Source: Nitratireductor sp. | Lineage (GTDB): Bacteria > Pseudomonadota > Alphaproteobacteria > Rhizobiales > Rhizobiaceae | Reading direction: 5' to 3' | NCBI GenBank assembly: GCA_017854535.1 | Contig: JAFMHL010000013.1 | Location: 1-64,000 of the forward strand | Length of the DNA stretch: 64,000 nt | In this document: positions 46,081-56,882 of the stretch, in pieces | Layout of the letters: every line of letters starts with the position of its first letter | Position numbering within the stretch: position 1 is the stretch's first letter | Notes under the pieces: generated by a model | What the model was told of the DNA's origin: nothing | The model's input: the letters and a program-made list of their open reading frames with translations, nothing else | Databases searched by the model: none | Made by a program: the position numbers and the translations under genes

Positions 46081-46764
46081 ATGCAAAAACCAAAATCTGA
46101 CAACGGCCAAATACCCTTGGCGCTGCCTGTTGAGCCCAGCATTTCCAGAGAGGACTTGTTGGAAAGTCCATCCAATCAGTTGGCTGTTGATCTGGTGGAC
46201 CGCTGGCCGGATTGGCCTTCAAATATCGTCATTCTAGCTGGGCCAATTGGTTCAGGTAAAACCCATCTTGCGCGTGTTTGGGCAGGCCTATCCAATGCTG
46301 AAATTATGTTGATGGATGAATTGGCGCGGCACCCAGATATTGCAAAGACACACAGTCTGGTATTAGAGGATGCTGGCAATACCAAATTGGATGAAGAAGC
46401 ATTATTCCATGCCATCAACCAAGCGCGCGCCCATGGCAAATTCTTGTTGATTACCAGCCGAAGCTTTCCATCTTCTTGGGCGGTAAAATTGCCGGATTTG
46501 CTGTCACGCCTAAAGCTTGCCCATATCGTAGAATTGCAAGAGCCTGATGATGCTTTGTTATCGGGGTTGATGTTCAAACTATTTGCAGATCGCCAATTGG
46601 AGGTCTCTCCTGCGGTGATTGACTATCTGGTTAATCGAATGGAACGGTCTATGGAGATTGCAGGTTCTCTGGTTGATTGGCTAGACAAAGAGGCCTTGGC
46701 CCGCCACAGAAAAATCAATCGCGCTATGGCCAGCGAGGCTTTGACGGCATTGGGAATTTCCTGA
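46081..46764 (+). CDS. hdaA: HdaA, DnaA-related replication-initiation regulator
   Basis: 227 residues, a single AAA+ domain related to DnaA but without the DNA-binding domain IV. The N-terminal QIPLALP matches the sliding-clamp-binding motif QxxLxL, and the P-loop is LAGPIGSGKTHLARVW (about 53). HdaA with the clamp stimulates DnaA-ATP hydrolysis and limits re-initiation, as shown in Caulobacter. The Walker B-like segment is weak (LVLEDAGN), as in other Hda proteins. Confidence 0.9.
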   Translation: MQKPKSDNGQIPLALPVEPSISREDLLESPSNQLAVDLVDRWPDWPSNIVILAGPIGSGKTHLARVWAGLSNAEIMLMDELARHPDIAKTHSLVLEDAGNTKLDEEALFHAINQARAHGKFLLITSRSFPSSWAVKLPDLLSRLKLAHIVELQEPDDALLSGLMFKLFADRQLEVSPAVIDYLVNRMERSMEIAGSLVDWLDKEALARHRKINRAMASEALTALGIS

Positions 46765-46910
46765 CTTTTACCTGATTGCGGTTTCAACATAGCTATCTGC
46801 CAGCCACCTCTAAATTAAATGCTTATCAAATCATCGAAGAAAAGCTGCAAACTTGATGTTGAATTTCAATTAACCGCTGTTCTATTTTGTTTGAGACAAA
46901 GCGTTTGAGA

Positions 46911-49142
46911 ATGGCTTATGATACATCTATGAAAATCGACGTTGAAGCCAAATTTGATAATGCGCCTGTGTCGCTGGAAAGCTTGTCTGTTTCCGGACCA
47001 GCGCGCGCATTCGATGATATATTCGAAAATCCATCCCGATTTGTAAACCGGGAGCTATCCTGGCTCGAGTTTAACAGGCGTGTGCTTGAAGAAGCAGAGA
47101 ACATGGCAAATCCGCTTTTGGAGCGCGTCAGGTTTCTCTCCATTTCAGCCAATAATCTTGATGAATTCATGATGGTTCGTGTGGCTGGATTAATCAGCCA
47201 AATACGACAAGGGATTGAATTAAAATCTCCAGATGGATTGACGCCTAAGGAGCAGTTGGCAGCTGTTTCAGATGCTGTTTCGAAACTTCAAGATGACCAA
47301 CAAACCGTTTGGAGCATTTTGGATGAATTGCTGGAAGATGCAGGGATTATCATAGCCCATCCAAGAGAATTAAAAAAAGCAGATATTGCTTGGCTTGAAG
47401 ACTATTTCATGGAGTCGATTTTTCCAGTTTTAACGCCGCTCTCCATTGATCCGGCACATCCGTTTCCGTTCATTCCAAACCTTGGCAGTGCCTTGGTCTT
47501 TGACTTGAAATGCTTGCGAGATGGCGAGCCAATGCCTGCGCTTTTGCGGTTACCGTCAGGCATGCAGCGGTTCATAAAAATGCCAGAGCGCAGAGACAAA
47601 AAAACGATCTTCATATCCATTGAGGAAGTTGTTGGGCTTTTCATTGGCAAATTGTTTCACGGCTATGCAGTGGCAGGGTCTGGCAATTTTAGAGTTATTC
47701 GCGACTCGGATATCGAGATGGAAGAAGAAGCGGAAGACATCGTTCGCACCTTTGAAACAGCTCTTAAACGCCGTCGCCGTGGTTCGGTCATTCGTCTTGA
47801 AATCGATAATGGCATGCCTGTGAGCCTGCAGAAATTTGTTCGCGAGGAACTCGCCAATGATGCCACACAAATTGCCGTACTTGGCGGCATGTTGGCGCTT
47901 CATAGCCTGTCGGAAATTGTTTCCGTAGAACGTCCTGAATTAAAGTTTGATACCTATATTCCGCGATATCCAGAACGAGTTCGTGAAATGAACGGAGATT
48001 GCTTTGCTGCAATTCGTCAAAAAGATATCATTGTTCATCATCCATATGAATCTTTTGATGTTGTCGTCCAGTATATCCGTCAGGCAGCAAATGATCCTGA
48101 AGTTGTAGCGATTAAACAAACACTTTACCGAACATCGAACGACTCGCCGATTGTCGCTGCGTTGATAGCCGCCGCTGAACAGGGGAAATCCGTTACTGCG
48201 CTTGTGGAATTGAAAGCTCGTTTTGATGAGGAAGCCAATATTCGTTGGGCGCGCGATCTTGAGCGGGCGGGCGTGCAAGTGGTCTTTGGTTTTGTTGAAT
48301 GGAAAACCCATTCGAAATTAAGCCAGGTAGTGCGCCGTGAAGAAGGAAAGCTGGTTAATTACATCCATATTGGCACAGGCAATTACCACCCGATTACAGC
48401 GCGAATTTATACTGACCTTTCCTATTTTACGGCCAACCCGAAAGTTGCGCGCGATGTGGCGCAAGTGTTTAATTATCTTACGGGTTATGCTGAGCCAGAA
48501 GAACTCAAGACGTTGGCAATTTCACCAAACCATCTGAAAAACCGAATATTGCAGCATATCGACGAAGAAATCGCTCATGCCAAAGCTGGCAAAAAAGGTA
48601 GTATCTGGTTCAAAATGAATTCACTGGTGGATCCTGTCATTATTGACGGCTTGTATCGGGCAAGCCTGGCCGGTGTGAGAGTTGACCTCATTATACGCGG
48701 AATATGCTGCTTGCGCCCCAATGTGCAGGGGCTTTCGGAGAATATTCATGTGCGTTCCATCGTCGGCAGGTTTCTGGAGCACTCCAGAATATTGTGTTTT
48801 GGCAATGGCGGCGGGTTGCCTTCGAAGGATGCAATTGTATATGTGGGCTCAGCAGATTTAATGCCGCGTAATCTAGACCGCCGTGTCGAGGTGATGGTCA
48901 AACTGGAAACTGAGACGGTTCGCCGTCAGGTTCTGGACCAGATCATGGTTGCGAATTTGATAGACAATGAGCAAAGTTGGGAAATCCTGCCGACGGGAAA
49001 GTCGAGAAGGATTGTGCCAGGAAACGAAACCGAGTCTTTTAGCGCACAACGCTATTTTATGACCAATCCAAGCCTTTCCGGGCGAGGGGAATCTCTTAAA
49101 GATGACGCTCCCAAAAACTTCGCAGAACAGTTCCTCCAGTAA
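46911..49142 (+). CDS. ppk: Polyphosphate kinase 1
   Basis: 743 residues. PPK1 polymerises the gamma-phosphate of ATP into polyphosphate at the membrane. [19 protein letters not shown] is the N-terminal domain signature. The autophosphorylated His is in [19 protein letters not shown], and the second conserved His in [14 protein letters not shown] use the ATG at 46911; a TTG at 46887 or ATG at 46929 is possible, as no clear ribosome-binding site decides. No Pho box was recognised in the upstream 146 bases. Its end overlaps the start of ppx by 41 bases. Confidence 0.96.
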   Translation: MAYDTSMKIDVEAKFDNAPVSLESLSVSGPARAFDDIFENPSRFVNRELSWLEFNRRVLEEAENMANPLLERVRFLSISANNLDEFMMVRVAGLISQIRQGIELKSPDGLTPKEQLAAVSDAVSKLQDDQQTVWSILDELLEDAGIIIAHPRELKKADIAWLEDYFMESIFPVLTPLSIDPAHPFPFIPNLGSALVFDLKCLRDGEPMPALLRLPSGMQRFIKMPERRDKKTIFISIEEVVGLFIGKLFHGYAVAGSGNFRVIRDSDIEMEEEAEDIVRTFETALKRRRRGSVIRLEIDNGMPVSLQKFVREELANDATQIAVLGGMLALHSLSEIVSVERPELKFDTYIPRYPERVREMNGDCFAAIRQKDIIVHHPYESFDVVVQYIRQAANDPEVVAIKQTLYRTSNDSPIVAALIAAAEQGKSVTALVELKARFDEEANIRWARDLERAGVQVVFGFVEWKTHSKLSQVVRREEGKLVNYIHIGTGNYHPITARIYTDLSYFTANPKVARDVAQVFNYLTGYAEPEELKTLAISPNHLKNRILQHIDEEIAHAKAGKKGSIWFKMNSLVDPVIIDGLYRASLAGVRVDLIIRGICCLRPNVQGLSENIHVRSIVGRFLEHSRILCFGNGGGLPSKDAIVYVGSADLMPRNLDRRVEVMVKLETETVRRQVLDQIMVANLIDNEQSWEILPTGKSRRIVPGNETESFSAQRYFMTNPSLSGRGESLKDDAPKNFAEQFLQ

Positions 49143-50664
49143 AAAAGCAAAAGGCCTGTCCCTCGGGCAAGGGCGGTTGCAACAGCGTAAGCCTATTGCT
49201 GTTGTCGATATAGGCTCGAACTCGGTGCGTCAGGTCATTTATGAAGGCCAGACTAGGGCACCTGCAGTTTTGTTTAACGAGAAAATACTTTGCGGTCTTG
49301 GTGAAGGCTTGGTCGCAACCGGTAAACTGAATGAGGTAGCCGTTGAACGCGCACTACGCGCATTGCGCAGGTTTGTGGCGCTTCAACGGCAGACCCATGT
49401 AGATCAAGTTCATATTTTGGCAACGGCAGCTGCAAGAGACGCCAAAAATGGTCCGGATTTCATAGATCAAGTTCGCAAAATCACTGGCAATGATGTTGAG
49501 TTGTTAACCGGTGAAATGGAAGCTTGGTATTCCGGGCTTGGTATTAAAAGCGGTTTTCACAAACCATCTGGCATCGCAGGAGACCTCGGCGGTGGATCGC
49601 TCGAGTTGATCGGTATTGACCGAAATCCCGGCGAGGGGATCACGCTTCCTTTAGGCGGCTTGCGCCTTCGGGAATTGGCGGAAGGTTCCATCGATGAAGC
49701 GAAAAAAATTGCTCAAGAGCATATTCGCCAATCTTCCGTTGAATGGCCTGGAGAAGAACGAACCTTTTTCGCCGTAGGTGGTACCTGGCGCTCGCTCGGC
49801 AAATTGCACATTGCCAACCATGATTATCCTCTTGCTGCAGTCCATGATTATGAAATCGATGCAGAAGAGATGTTGCGGTTTTGTGAGAAGGTAGCTGCAA
49901 AAGATGGCAATGATATCAGCGGCATGGGCGCAGTATCTAAGAACCGCCGCGAATTATTGCCCTATGGCGCGGCAGTATTGGCCGAAATTATTCAGCGCTA
50001 TGAACCGACAAAAATAGCCATGTCATCGCTGGGCGTTAGGGAAGGGTTCTTGTATTCCCGCTTGTCCAAGCGCGAGCAAAAGAAAGACTCGTTGCTTGTC
50101 GCTGCGCGTGATTTGTCAATCTTGCGCGCGCGCTCCCCAAAACACTGTGTGGAATTGGCGGAATGGACTGGCTTAGCTTTTGCGGAATTGGGCGTTGTCG
50201 AAACAGAAAATGAGCGGCGTTATCGCCTTGCGGCATGTTATCTTGCTGATATCGGTTGGCGCGCCCACCCAGACTTTAGAGCACAACAAGCATTGGAGGT
50301 TATTTCCAATGCTGGCTTTGTAGGCATAAACCATGAGGGTCGCGCCTATCTCGCAATCGCGAGCTATCACAGATATCAGGGTCTTTCCTCCAAGGTTGGC
50401 GAGCCTAAAATCGCTGATTTAGCGGGTTCTGATGTGAAGAAAAAAGCACGTCTTTTATCAGCGCTGTTTCGCGTGTTGTATCTCTTCTCGGCATCCACAT
50501 CCGGTGTTTTGCCAAAGATTAAATTGAGGTGGACCAAAGATAACAAAGCTGACTTGATCTTGCCAAACGAGCTTGCTGATTTATGGGGCGAGCGACCCGC
50601 CGAGCGGGTTAAGCAACTATCCAAAGAGTCTTGCTTCGATATCAGTGTTGTGGTCGAAGAATAA
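49102..50664 (+). CDS. ppx: Exopolyphosphatase (Ppx/GppA family)
   Basis: 520 residues. An actin-like ASKHA enzyme that removes phosphate from polyphosphate ends or pppGpp. The phosphate-1 loop is [16 protein letters not shown] (about 32), the phosphate-2 loop [13 protein letters not shown], and an HD-like helical C-terminal domain follows. The gene begins within the last 14 codons of ppk in another frame, so the pair is tightly coupled and the cell makes and degrades polyphosphate from one transcript. It converges with rnd. Confidence 0.93.
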   Translation: MTLPKTSQNSSSSKKAKGLSLGQGRLQQRKPIAVVDIGSNSVRQVIYEGQTRAPAVLFNEKILCGLGEGLVATGKLNEVAVERALRALRRFVALQRQTHVDQVHILATAAARDAKNGPDFIDQVRKITGNDVELLTGEMEAWYSGLGIKSGFHKPSGIAGDLGGGSLELIGIDRNPGEGITLPLGGLRLRELAEGSIDEAKKIAQEHIRQSSVEWPGEERTFFAVGGTWRSLGKLHIANHDYPLAAVHDYEIDAEEMLRFCEKVAAKDGNDISGMGAVSKNRRELLPYGAAVLAEIIQRYEPTKIAMSSLGVREGFLYSRLSKREQKKDSLLVAARDLSILRARSPKHCVELAEWTGLAFAELGVVETENERRYRLAACYLADIGWRAHPDFRAQQALEVISNAGFVGINHEGRAYLAIASYHRYQGLSSKVGEPKIADLAGSDVKKKARLLSALFRVLYLFSASTSGVLPKIKLRWTKDNKADLILPNELADLWGERPAERVKQLSKESCFDISVVVEE

Positions 50665-50700
50665 CCCATTCTAGCCAAACGAAAATCTAACGATTTTGGA

Positions 50701-51891
50701 TTATTCAGCTGCTTGGCTAGCAAGGATAGGCTCCAAGTCCACCATAACGATTTTTCTATTTTGGTAAGAAATAGCGATTTTACCATGTTTAAGGCGTAAG
50801 GCCTTTGCGCCGAAAACAGTTCTTCGCCAGCCTTTCAGTGCCATCACATCCGCATTGTCGTCGGCGGCAATTTTTTCCAACTCGTCGACTGTGGCAATGA
50901 TCTTTGCAGCTACGCCATTTTGCTCGGCAACCAGTTTAAGCAATAGTTTCAGCATTTCACTTGCGGCAGAACACCCTTCCGGCGCCTGAACGGGACGAGG
51001 CAATTTAGGCAATTGCTCTTTGGTCATAGCAAATACTTCAGCCGCAACGCCGACAATGGCCGTTCCCCAACGGTTTTTATCAAAGCCACGGGAAAGGCCG
51101 CGATATTTATCCAAATCTTCAACGCTTCTCGGCGGATTGCCAGACACTTCGTAAATCGCCTCATCTTTGATAATGCGCCCGCGAGGCACGTCATTCTTCT
51201 GGGCTTCATTCTCGCGCCATTCCGCAAGGCGTTTCAGCATCATCAAATCACGGGGTTTGCGAACTCTGAGTTTCAATCGACGCCAAGCGTTTTCTGGCGG
51301 CATGTCATAGGTCTCAACGGAAGTGAGCACATCCATTTCCTCGCTGACCCAATGGGCGCGGTCCTGTTCTTCCAAGTTGGCTTTAAGCGATTGATAAACT
51401 TTGCGCAAATGGGTCACATCGGCAATCGCATAGTCCAATTGCTTTTCGCTGAGCGGTCGGCGCTTCCAATCCGTAAACCTGGAAGACTTGTCAACGGATG
51501 CACCGGTGATTTTAAACACCAATTGATCATAAGAAATACTATCACCAAATCCGCAAACCATGGCAGCAACTTGAGTATCAAATACTGGATGGGGAATTAA
51601 ATTGCCGAGTTTGTAAATGATTTCGATATCTTGGCGGGCCGCATGGAAAACTTTTACCACGCTTTCATCGGCCATCAGATCAAAGAAGGGAGCCAGATCA
51701 ATGCCGTTCGCCAGCGGGTCTATGATATAGGCTTCGCCACCATTGCTGTTTGGCGTAGCGACCTGAATAAGACAAAGCTCAGGCCAGAAAGTTGATTCTC
51801 TTAAAAATTCCGTATCAACGGTAACAAAGTCACTATTTGCAATGTGATCACATACGGAGCGAAGTTCTGCAGTCTGCGTAATAATATTCAT
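50701..51891 (-). CDS. rnd: Ribonuclease D
   Basis: 396 residues. A 3'-5' exoribonuclease acting on tRNA and other RNA 3' ends. The DEDDy exonuclease residues are visible: VTVDTEFLRE (about 18), VFHAARQDIEI (about 80) and DYAIADVTHLRKVY (about 150). HRDC domains fill the C-terminal half. It is divergent from aspS across 293 bases. Confidence 0.95.
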   Translation of the reverse strand: MNIITQTAELRSVCDHIANSDFVTVDTEFLRESTFWPELCLIQVATPNSNGGEAYIIDPLANGIDLAPFFDLMADESVVKVFHAARQDIEIIYKLGNLIPHPVFDTQVAAMVCGFGDSISYDQLVFKITGASVDKSSRFTDWKRRPLSEKQLDYAIADVTHLRKVYQSLKANLEEQDRAHWVSEEMDVLTSVETYDMPPENAWRRLKLRVRKPRDLMMLKRLAEWRENEAQKNDVPRGRIIKDEAIYEVSGNPPRSVEDLDKYRGLSRGFDKNRWGTAIVGVAAEVFAMTKEQLPKLPRPVQAPEGCSAASEMLKLLLKLVAEQNGVAAKIIATVDELEKIAADDNADVMALKGWRRTVFGAKALRLKHGKIAISYQNRKIVMVDLEPILASQAAE

Positions 51892-52184
51892 TTACAACCT
51901 TTTTAGGTTTCCGGGAGACCGGACAATTGCTCAATTAAAACCATATTTGAAAGGCTTTGGCAATTGGTCGAAATCAAACAAAATATGCGTATATAAAAGA
52001 GCTGTTTTACTTCAAGAAAAAGGTTGTCCGTGTTTGGGGAAAATACAGGAGCCGCCCAAAACCCACAACATCCTTGACAAATCAGGCATGAAATGTGTTT
52101 GTCCCGTCGAATTGACGGTATAGGAAATCAGAAGATTCCCGACCGTTCCAACCTTCATTCCTGATAGATGTTTTCGAGATAACC
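51892..52184. promoter_or_regulatory. Divergent control region rnd/aspS
   Basis: 293 bases without a gene. It must contain promoters for both directions. TTGACA at 52074-52079 points towards aspS, but no convincing -10 follows at 16-18 bases. No tRNA or T-box-like structure was recognised. Confidence 0.4.
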
Positions 52185-53990
52185 ATGACCATGCACCGCT
52201 ACCGCAGCCATCGCTGTGATGAACTTCGTAAAGACCATGTAGGCCAGTCCATTCGCTTGTCCGGCTGGGTGCATCGGGTACGTGACCATGGCGGCGTTCT
52301 TTTCATCGATTTGCGCGACCATTATGGCCTGACACAAGTTGTTGCTGATCCTGATAGCGCGGCCTTTAATGTTGCCGAATTGGTTCGTAGCGAATGGGTC
52401 ATTAAAGTTGATGGCGAAGTCAAAGCCAGAACTGCTGAAACAGCTAATAAGAATCTGCCAACGGGCGAGATTGAAATTTTCGCCCGCGATATTGAAATCC
52501 TGTCTAAAGCTGAAGAGCTTCCTCTGCCAGTATTTGGCGAGCCAGACTATCCTGAAGATACGCGCTTGAAATATCGCTTCCTCGATTTGCGCCGCGAAAC
52601 GCTTCACAAAAACATAATGCAGCGCACACGTATTATCGCTGATATGCGCAAACGGATGAACGATGCGGAGTTTACCGAATTCGCAACGCCAATTTTGACA
52701 GCGTCTTCGCCAGAAGGCGCGCGGGACTTTTTGGTTCCTTCGCGTATCCATCATGGCGATTTTTACGCACTGCCACAGGCGCCTCAGCAATATAAGCAGT
52801 TGATCATGATGTCCGGTTTTGATCGGTATTTCCAGATCGCGCCTTGCTTCCGTGATGAAGATCCTCGCGCAGACCGATTGCCGGGCGAGTTTTATCAACT
52901 GGATTTGGAAATGAGCTTTGTCGAGCAAGACGATATTCTTTCGACCATGGAGCCGGTAATTCGCTCTGTCTTTGAAGAGTTTGCCGAAGGCAAGCCTGTT
53001 ACTCAGGAATTCCGCCGTATCGCTTATGATGATGCGATCCGCATTTATGGTTCTGACAAACCAGATTTGCGTAACCCGATTGAAATGCAGAATGTTTCTG
53101 AACATTTCCGCGGCTCAGGATTTAAAGTTTTTGCTGGCATCTTGGATGCAGACGCAAAGAACGAAGTTTGGGCAATCCCTGTTAAAGGGGCTGGTAGCCG
53201 TAAACATTGTGACCGAATGAATTCTTGGGCTCAAGGTGAAGGCCAGCCGGGCATGGGTTATATTTTCTGGCGCGAGCTTGAAGGTGTGTTCAACGCCGCC
53301 GGCCCAATCGCAACAAACATTGGTGAAGAACGCTCTGAAGCGATCCGCAATCAGCTAGGTCTTGAAGTTGGCGATGCTGTATTCTTTGCGGCAGGCGACC
53401 CGAAAAAATTTGCTACCTTTGCTGGTCACGCCCGCAACAAGGCAGCTGAAGAAGCTGGCTTGATTGATCAAGACCGTTTTGAACTTTGTTGGATTGTAGA
53501 CTTCCCCTTCTATGAGTGGGACGAAGACAACAAGTCGGTAGAGTTTGCCCATAACCCATTCTCTATGCCTCAAGGGGGCAAGGATGCACTGGATGCGGCT
53601 GATACGCCAGAAAAGCAATTGGCGCTAAAAGCCTATCAATATGATTTGGTTTGTAACGGGTTTGAAATCGCCTCTGGTGGTATTCGTAACCACTTGCCGG
53701 AAACCATGGTCAAAGCCTTTGAAATCGCAGGCCTCGACAAACAGACCGTGATTGATCGCTTCGGCGGTTTGTATCGCGCCTTCCAATATGGCGCGCCGCC
53801 TCATGGTGGAATGGCTGCAGGTGTTGACCGCATCATCATGTTGCTGGTTGGCGCGAAGAACTTGCGTGAAATCACCATGTTCCCGATGAACCAGCAGGCG
53901 CAAGATTTGCTTATGGGCGCACCTTCTGGCGTGTCGGCAGCGCAGTTGCGTGACTTGAATATTCGGGTCAATCCGAAGAAAAGTGATTGA
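52185..53990 (+). CDS. aspS: Aspartyl-tRNA synthetase
   Basis: Charges tRNA-Asp (or, in non-discriminating forms, tRNA-Asp and tRNA-Asn). 601 residues. The anticodon-binding OB fold is [20 protein letters not shown], class II motif 2 [16 protein letters not shown], and motif 3 [14 protein letters not shown]; a bacterial GAD insertion lies between. The ATG at 52185 has GAG at a normal distance; family proteins often begin at the next Met, MHRYRSH (52191), so the start may be two codons later. Confidence 0.97.
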   Translation: MTMHRYRSHRCDELRKDHVGQSIRLSGWVHRVRDHGGVLFIDLRDHYGLTQVVADPDSAAFNVAELVRSEWVIKVDGEVKARTAETANKNLPTGEIEIFARDIEILSKAEELPLPVFGEPDYPEDTRLKYRFLDLRRETLHKNIMQRTRIIADMRKRMNDAEFTEFATPILTASSPEGARDFLVPSRIHHGDFYALPQAPQQYKQLIMMSGFDRYFQIAPCFRDEDPRADRLPGEFYQLDLEMSFVEQDDILSTMEPVIRSVFEEFAEGKPVTQEFRRIAYDDAIRIYGSDKPDLRNPIEMQNVSEHFRGSGFKVFAGILDADAKNEVWAIPVKGAGSRKHCDRMNSWAQGEGQPGMGYIFWRELEGVFNAAGPIATNIGEERSEAIRNQLGLEVGDAVFFAAGDPKKFATFAGHARNKAAEEAGLIDQDRFELCWIVDFPFYEWDEDNKSVEFAHNPFSMPQGGKDALDAADTPEKQLALKAYQYDLVCNGFEIASGGIRNHLPETMVKAFEIAGLDKQTVIDRFGGLYRAFQYGAPPHGGMAAGVDRIIMLLVGAKNLREITMFPMNQQAQDLLMGAPSGVSAAQLRDLNIRVNPKKSD

Positions 53991-54027
53991 GATTCTAAAT
54001 CGATATTGGCTTCAAAAATAGGTGCTT

Positions 54028-54609
54028 ATGAAAATTCAAAAAGGATTTCCACCATCGCTTAGACGCTCTACAGCAGAGCTGTATTTTGCTGCATTCGAAG
54101 GTAAAATCGGTGGAATTCTTGGCAGGACTGGCAAGGGTACTGCCTTTGTCGAACTTGTTGTCGACCCAACTCATGCCATATGCGCAATAGATGACAATGG
54201 CACAAAACTTCTTGGATTGGCCGGATTTAAAACGGCATCTGGCGCAATGGTAGGCGGAGAGCTTTCAGACCTTGCCAAAATTTATGGTTGGTTCGGGGCT
54301 TTATGGCGCGGGTTGATTTTATCAGTCTTGGAACGAGATTTAGAAGATCATGTTTTGTTGATGGATGGCATTGCAGTAGCCGACGGCGAACGCGGCAAAG
54401 GCATCGGAACCAAGTTACTTTATGCGATTTTTGCGGAAGCGGAAAAACTGGGGAAAACTGAAATAAGGTTGGACGTTATTGATACAAACCCAAAAGCGAG
54501 AGCTTTATATGAACGGTTGGGTTTTGTAGCTACCGGAAAAGAAGCCCTCGGGCCCTTGAAGTATGTTTTCGGATTTTCAATGGCAACCAAGATGGTCAAA
54601 ACAGTTTAG
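54028..54609 (+). CDS. GNAT family N-acetyltransferase
   Basis: 193 residues from the ATG at 54028. The C-terminal half has the acetyl-CoA loop ADGERGKGIGTKLLYAIFAE (R/Q-x-x-G-x-G/A) and DTNPKARALYERLGFVATGK, both GNAT hallmarks. The N-terminal half lacks a recognisable acceptor site, so the substrate is unknown. It follows aspS by 37 bases with AGG upstream. Confidence 0.88.
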   Translation: MKIQKGFPPSLRRSTAELYFAAFEGKIGGILGRTGKGTAFVELVVDPTHAICAIDDNGTKLLGLAGFKTASGAMVGGELSDLAKIYGWFGALWRGLILSVLERDLEDHVLLMDGIAVADGERGKGIGTKLLYAIFAEAEKLGKTEIRLDVIDTNPKARALYERLGFVATGKEALGPLKYVFGFSMATKMVKTV

Positions 54610-54744
54610 CAAATGCAAGTGTAGCATTTTTGCAAGTTCCTGCGGCAAAGCGTTACCTAGATCGCAGATATCCAATATTGCTTGAATTTAGCCACATTCA
54701 TGGTGTCGAGAGGGGAGCTTAGCGGATTCAAATTTCTGGATAAT

Positions 54745-55914
54745 ATGTTGCGACTTTTTTCATGGACACAAATTCGTGGTCTGATGGCTTTGGCATTGAT
54801 GTGCCTTACCCTTTTTGGCTGCCAAACCACCAGTGATTCAGCTGCTGTTGAGTCAAAGCGGACTTATGATATTGCATCTTTGAAAAGTGCGACAATTCTA
54901 TCCCGTCAAAATCTGCGTTTCTTTCCCTCCAGCGGCCAAGATATGAGCCGTCTCACTGGCTGGGCAATTACCGGAACCCCAAGGCTTGAAGACGGAACTT
55001 TCGATATGTTGGCGCTTTCCAGCGGGGGGCCTGATGGTGCGTTTGGAGTAGGGGTGTTGAATGGCCTATCGGCTGCAGGCAAACGCCCAGTCTATGAAGT
55101 TGTGACCGGAATCAGCACAGGCGCGCTTATCGCGCCTTTTGCGTTTATTGGTCCAAAATATGACTATCTCTTGAAGTCGTTATATACTGGCAAACAGATT
55201 GAAGGTTTGATTGGCGCACCTAACTATTTCCGCGCCTTGGCTGGCGGGGCCCTGTATCAACCGGACAATTTGCAAGACCTTATCCAAACGCAGATCACCC
55301 GCGATTTGATGAGTGAGATCGGTCGTTTGAACAGCCAAGGCCGCAGGCTCTATGTAGCAACGGCGAACTTAGATGCAGACGAATTGACTGTTTGGGACAT
55401 GACGAAGATCGCGTCACTGGGCGATGAAGCATCCTTACAGCTATTCAGACAGATTATTGAGGCGGCGATCTCTATTCCTGGCGCCTTTGCGCCTGTTCGC
55501 ATTGCCAGCATGTCACCATCGGGACCGATTGAAGAATTGCACGGCGATGGCGCAGTGCTTGCCAATTTCTATGTCGATCCGGACATGGTGCCGGATGATG
55601 CCGTGGCCAAGGCCAATATTGAAGTGATTATTCACAATCAGCTGAAACCAAAGCCGGAAGCGCAAAAAGCTTCTTTGGTTCCTTTGTTGAAAAAGTCAGT
55701 GACCTCGCTTAGCCGTTCAAGCATGATCTTGTTACTCCGTCAGGCTTGGCGAGAGGCAGAAGTTCGTAATATTCCCTTCAAATATGCAAATTTGCCGCCC
55801 CAATGGCCGAGTGTTTCAGCGCTAGATATTGATCGCGGTTATATGAACAAAACCTATGAATTAGGGTATGGTCTGGCGTTGGATGGGGCCGTATGGAATA
55901 GCGTTGAGCCATAA
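54745..55914 (+). CDS. Patatin-like phospholipase, predicted lipoprotein
   Basis: 389 residues from the ATG at 54745, with GGAT just upstream. Signal MLRLFSWTQIRGLMALALMC is followed by lipobox LFGC, Cys about 26, so the enzyme should be membrane-anchored. The patatin Ser-Asp dyad is present: oxyanion glycines in LALSSGGPDGAFGVGVL (about 107), nucleophile in VTGISTGALIAP (about 140), and Asp in ELHGDGAVLANFYV (about 270). It probably hydrolyses acyl chains from lipids at the envelope. It is unrelated in fold to the esterase gene that follows 68 bases later. Confidence 0.85.
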   Translation: MLRLFSWTQIRGLMALALMCLTLFGCQTTSDSAAVESKRTYDIASLKSATILSRQNLRFFPSSGQDMSRLTGWAITGTPRLEDGTFDMLALSSGGPDGAFGVGVLNGLSAAGKRPVYEVVTGISTGALIAPFAFIGPKYDYLLKSLYTGKQIEGLIGAPNYFRALAGGALYQPDNLQDLIQTQITRDLMSEIGRLNSQGRRLYVATANLDADELTVWDMTKIASLGDEASLQLFRQIIEAAISIPGAFAPVRIASMSPSGPIEELHGDGAVLANFYVDPDMVPDDAVAKANIEVIIHNQLKPKPEAQKASLVPLLKKSVTSLSRSSMILLLRQAWREAEVRNIPFKYANLPPQWPSVSALDIDRGYMNKTYELGYGLALDGAVWNSVEP

Positions 55915-56033
55915 GAGTGTTTCAATAAGGCAACAAACCTGGTTGCTATGCACGCAATTCGCGATCGCAACTTGCAAATCCCATGCTGACTCGGCAAGTC
56001 TTGCAAAAATTTGCAAAAGATTCTGGGTCGGTT

Positions 56034-56879
56034 ATGCAGTTTATCAAAAATACTCATCTGGTATTGTTCACGTTTATAGCAGCGCTGCTGGTTTTTAGTT
56101 ACGCACAAGCCGCAACTTTGAAAGCCGATATTCCTGTTGGCGGCGGGCAATTTGTTGATGTGCATATTCCTGATGCCGCTGAGCCAAAGGGCTTTTTTAA
56201 AATCAAAAAGAAAGTGCCTGTGCTTCTCTATGTTCACGGGGGCGGTTGGATTAAGGGCGATAGACGCCGAATTTATAACCTGTCCAATTATGCTAATTCC
56301 AGAGGTTATATGTTAGTCGCTATAAGCTACCGCCCTGTGCCACGCACAAATATCGACGGGCAAGTCAGAGATGTCGCGCGTGCTATTTCCTGGACCCGCA
56401 GTAACATAGCCAAATATGGCGGCAATCCGAAAAAGATCGTTATCATGGGGCATTCTGCAGGCGCGCATCTTGTTGCAATGATCGGCGCGCAGAAAAAAGG
56501 CGGCAAGTTGCAAGGCATCATAGCCAATGATGTGCAGGCTTATGATATGGTTGCTTATGCCTCGATCCGTGGTGGCATTGATGGCGTTTATCTCAAGGCC
56601 TTTGGGTCAAACCCTGCCAATTGGATAAAATGGTCTCCCGTCACCTATGTGCGCCGAGGCGCAGGGTTTCCGCCTTTCATGGTGATGTATTCAAATTCCC
56701 ACAGACCTCGCCGCGAGATAGTCTCTGTCGCTTTCGCCAAAGAATTGAAGCGGCGCGGCACAAGGGTTACTCTGTTCAATGGCAAGCGCTATAGCCACGG
56801 CTCCATCGCTACACAAATCGGCAAAAGCCCACAAGTTACCAAAGCAGTCGATAATTTCCTCAAGCGCGCTTACCGTTAA
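56034..56879 (+). CDS. Exported alpha/beta-hydrolase (HSL/esterase-like)
   Basis: 281 residues from the ATG at 56034, which begins a good signal peptide (MQFIKNTHLVLFTFIAALLV, cleavage after YAQA). An ATG at 55983 would add 17 residues. The oxyanion motif LLYVHGGGWIKGD (about 58), nucleophile MGHSAGAHLV (about 137) and His in KRYSHGSIAT (about 255) are visible. At the expected acid position the sequence is MVMYSNSHRPRREIV, without an obvious Asp, so the triad may be altered. It is convergent with the exported protein gene at 56883, with 3 bases between the stops. Confidence 0.82.
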   Translation: MQFIKNTHLVLFTFIAALLVFSYAQAATLKADIPVGGGQFVDVHIPDAAEPKGFFKIKKKVPVLLYVHGGGWIKGDRRRIYNLSNYANSRGYMLVAISYRPVPRTNIDGQVRDVARAISWTRSNIAKYGGNPKKIVIMGHSAGAHLVAMIGAQKKGGKLQGIIANDVQAYDMVAYASIRGGIDGVYLKAFGSNPANWIKWSPVTYVRRGAGFPPFMVMYSNSHRPRREIVSVAFAKELKRRGTRVTLFNGKRYSHGSIATQIGKSPQVTKAVDNFLKRAYR

Positions 56880-56882
56880 ATA

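Noticed and set aside
52074-52102. A standard promoter for aspS at TTGACA
   Set aside because: The expected -10 is absent at usual spacing.
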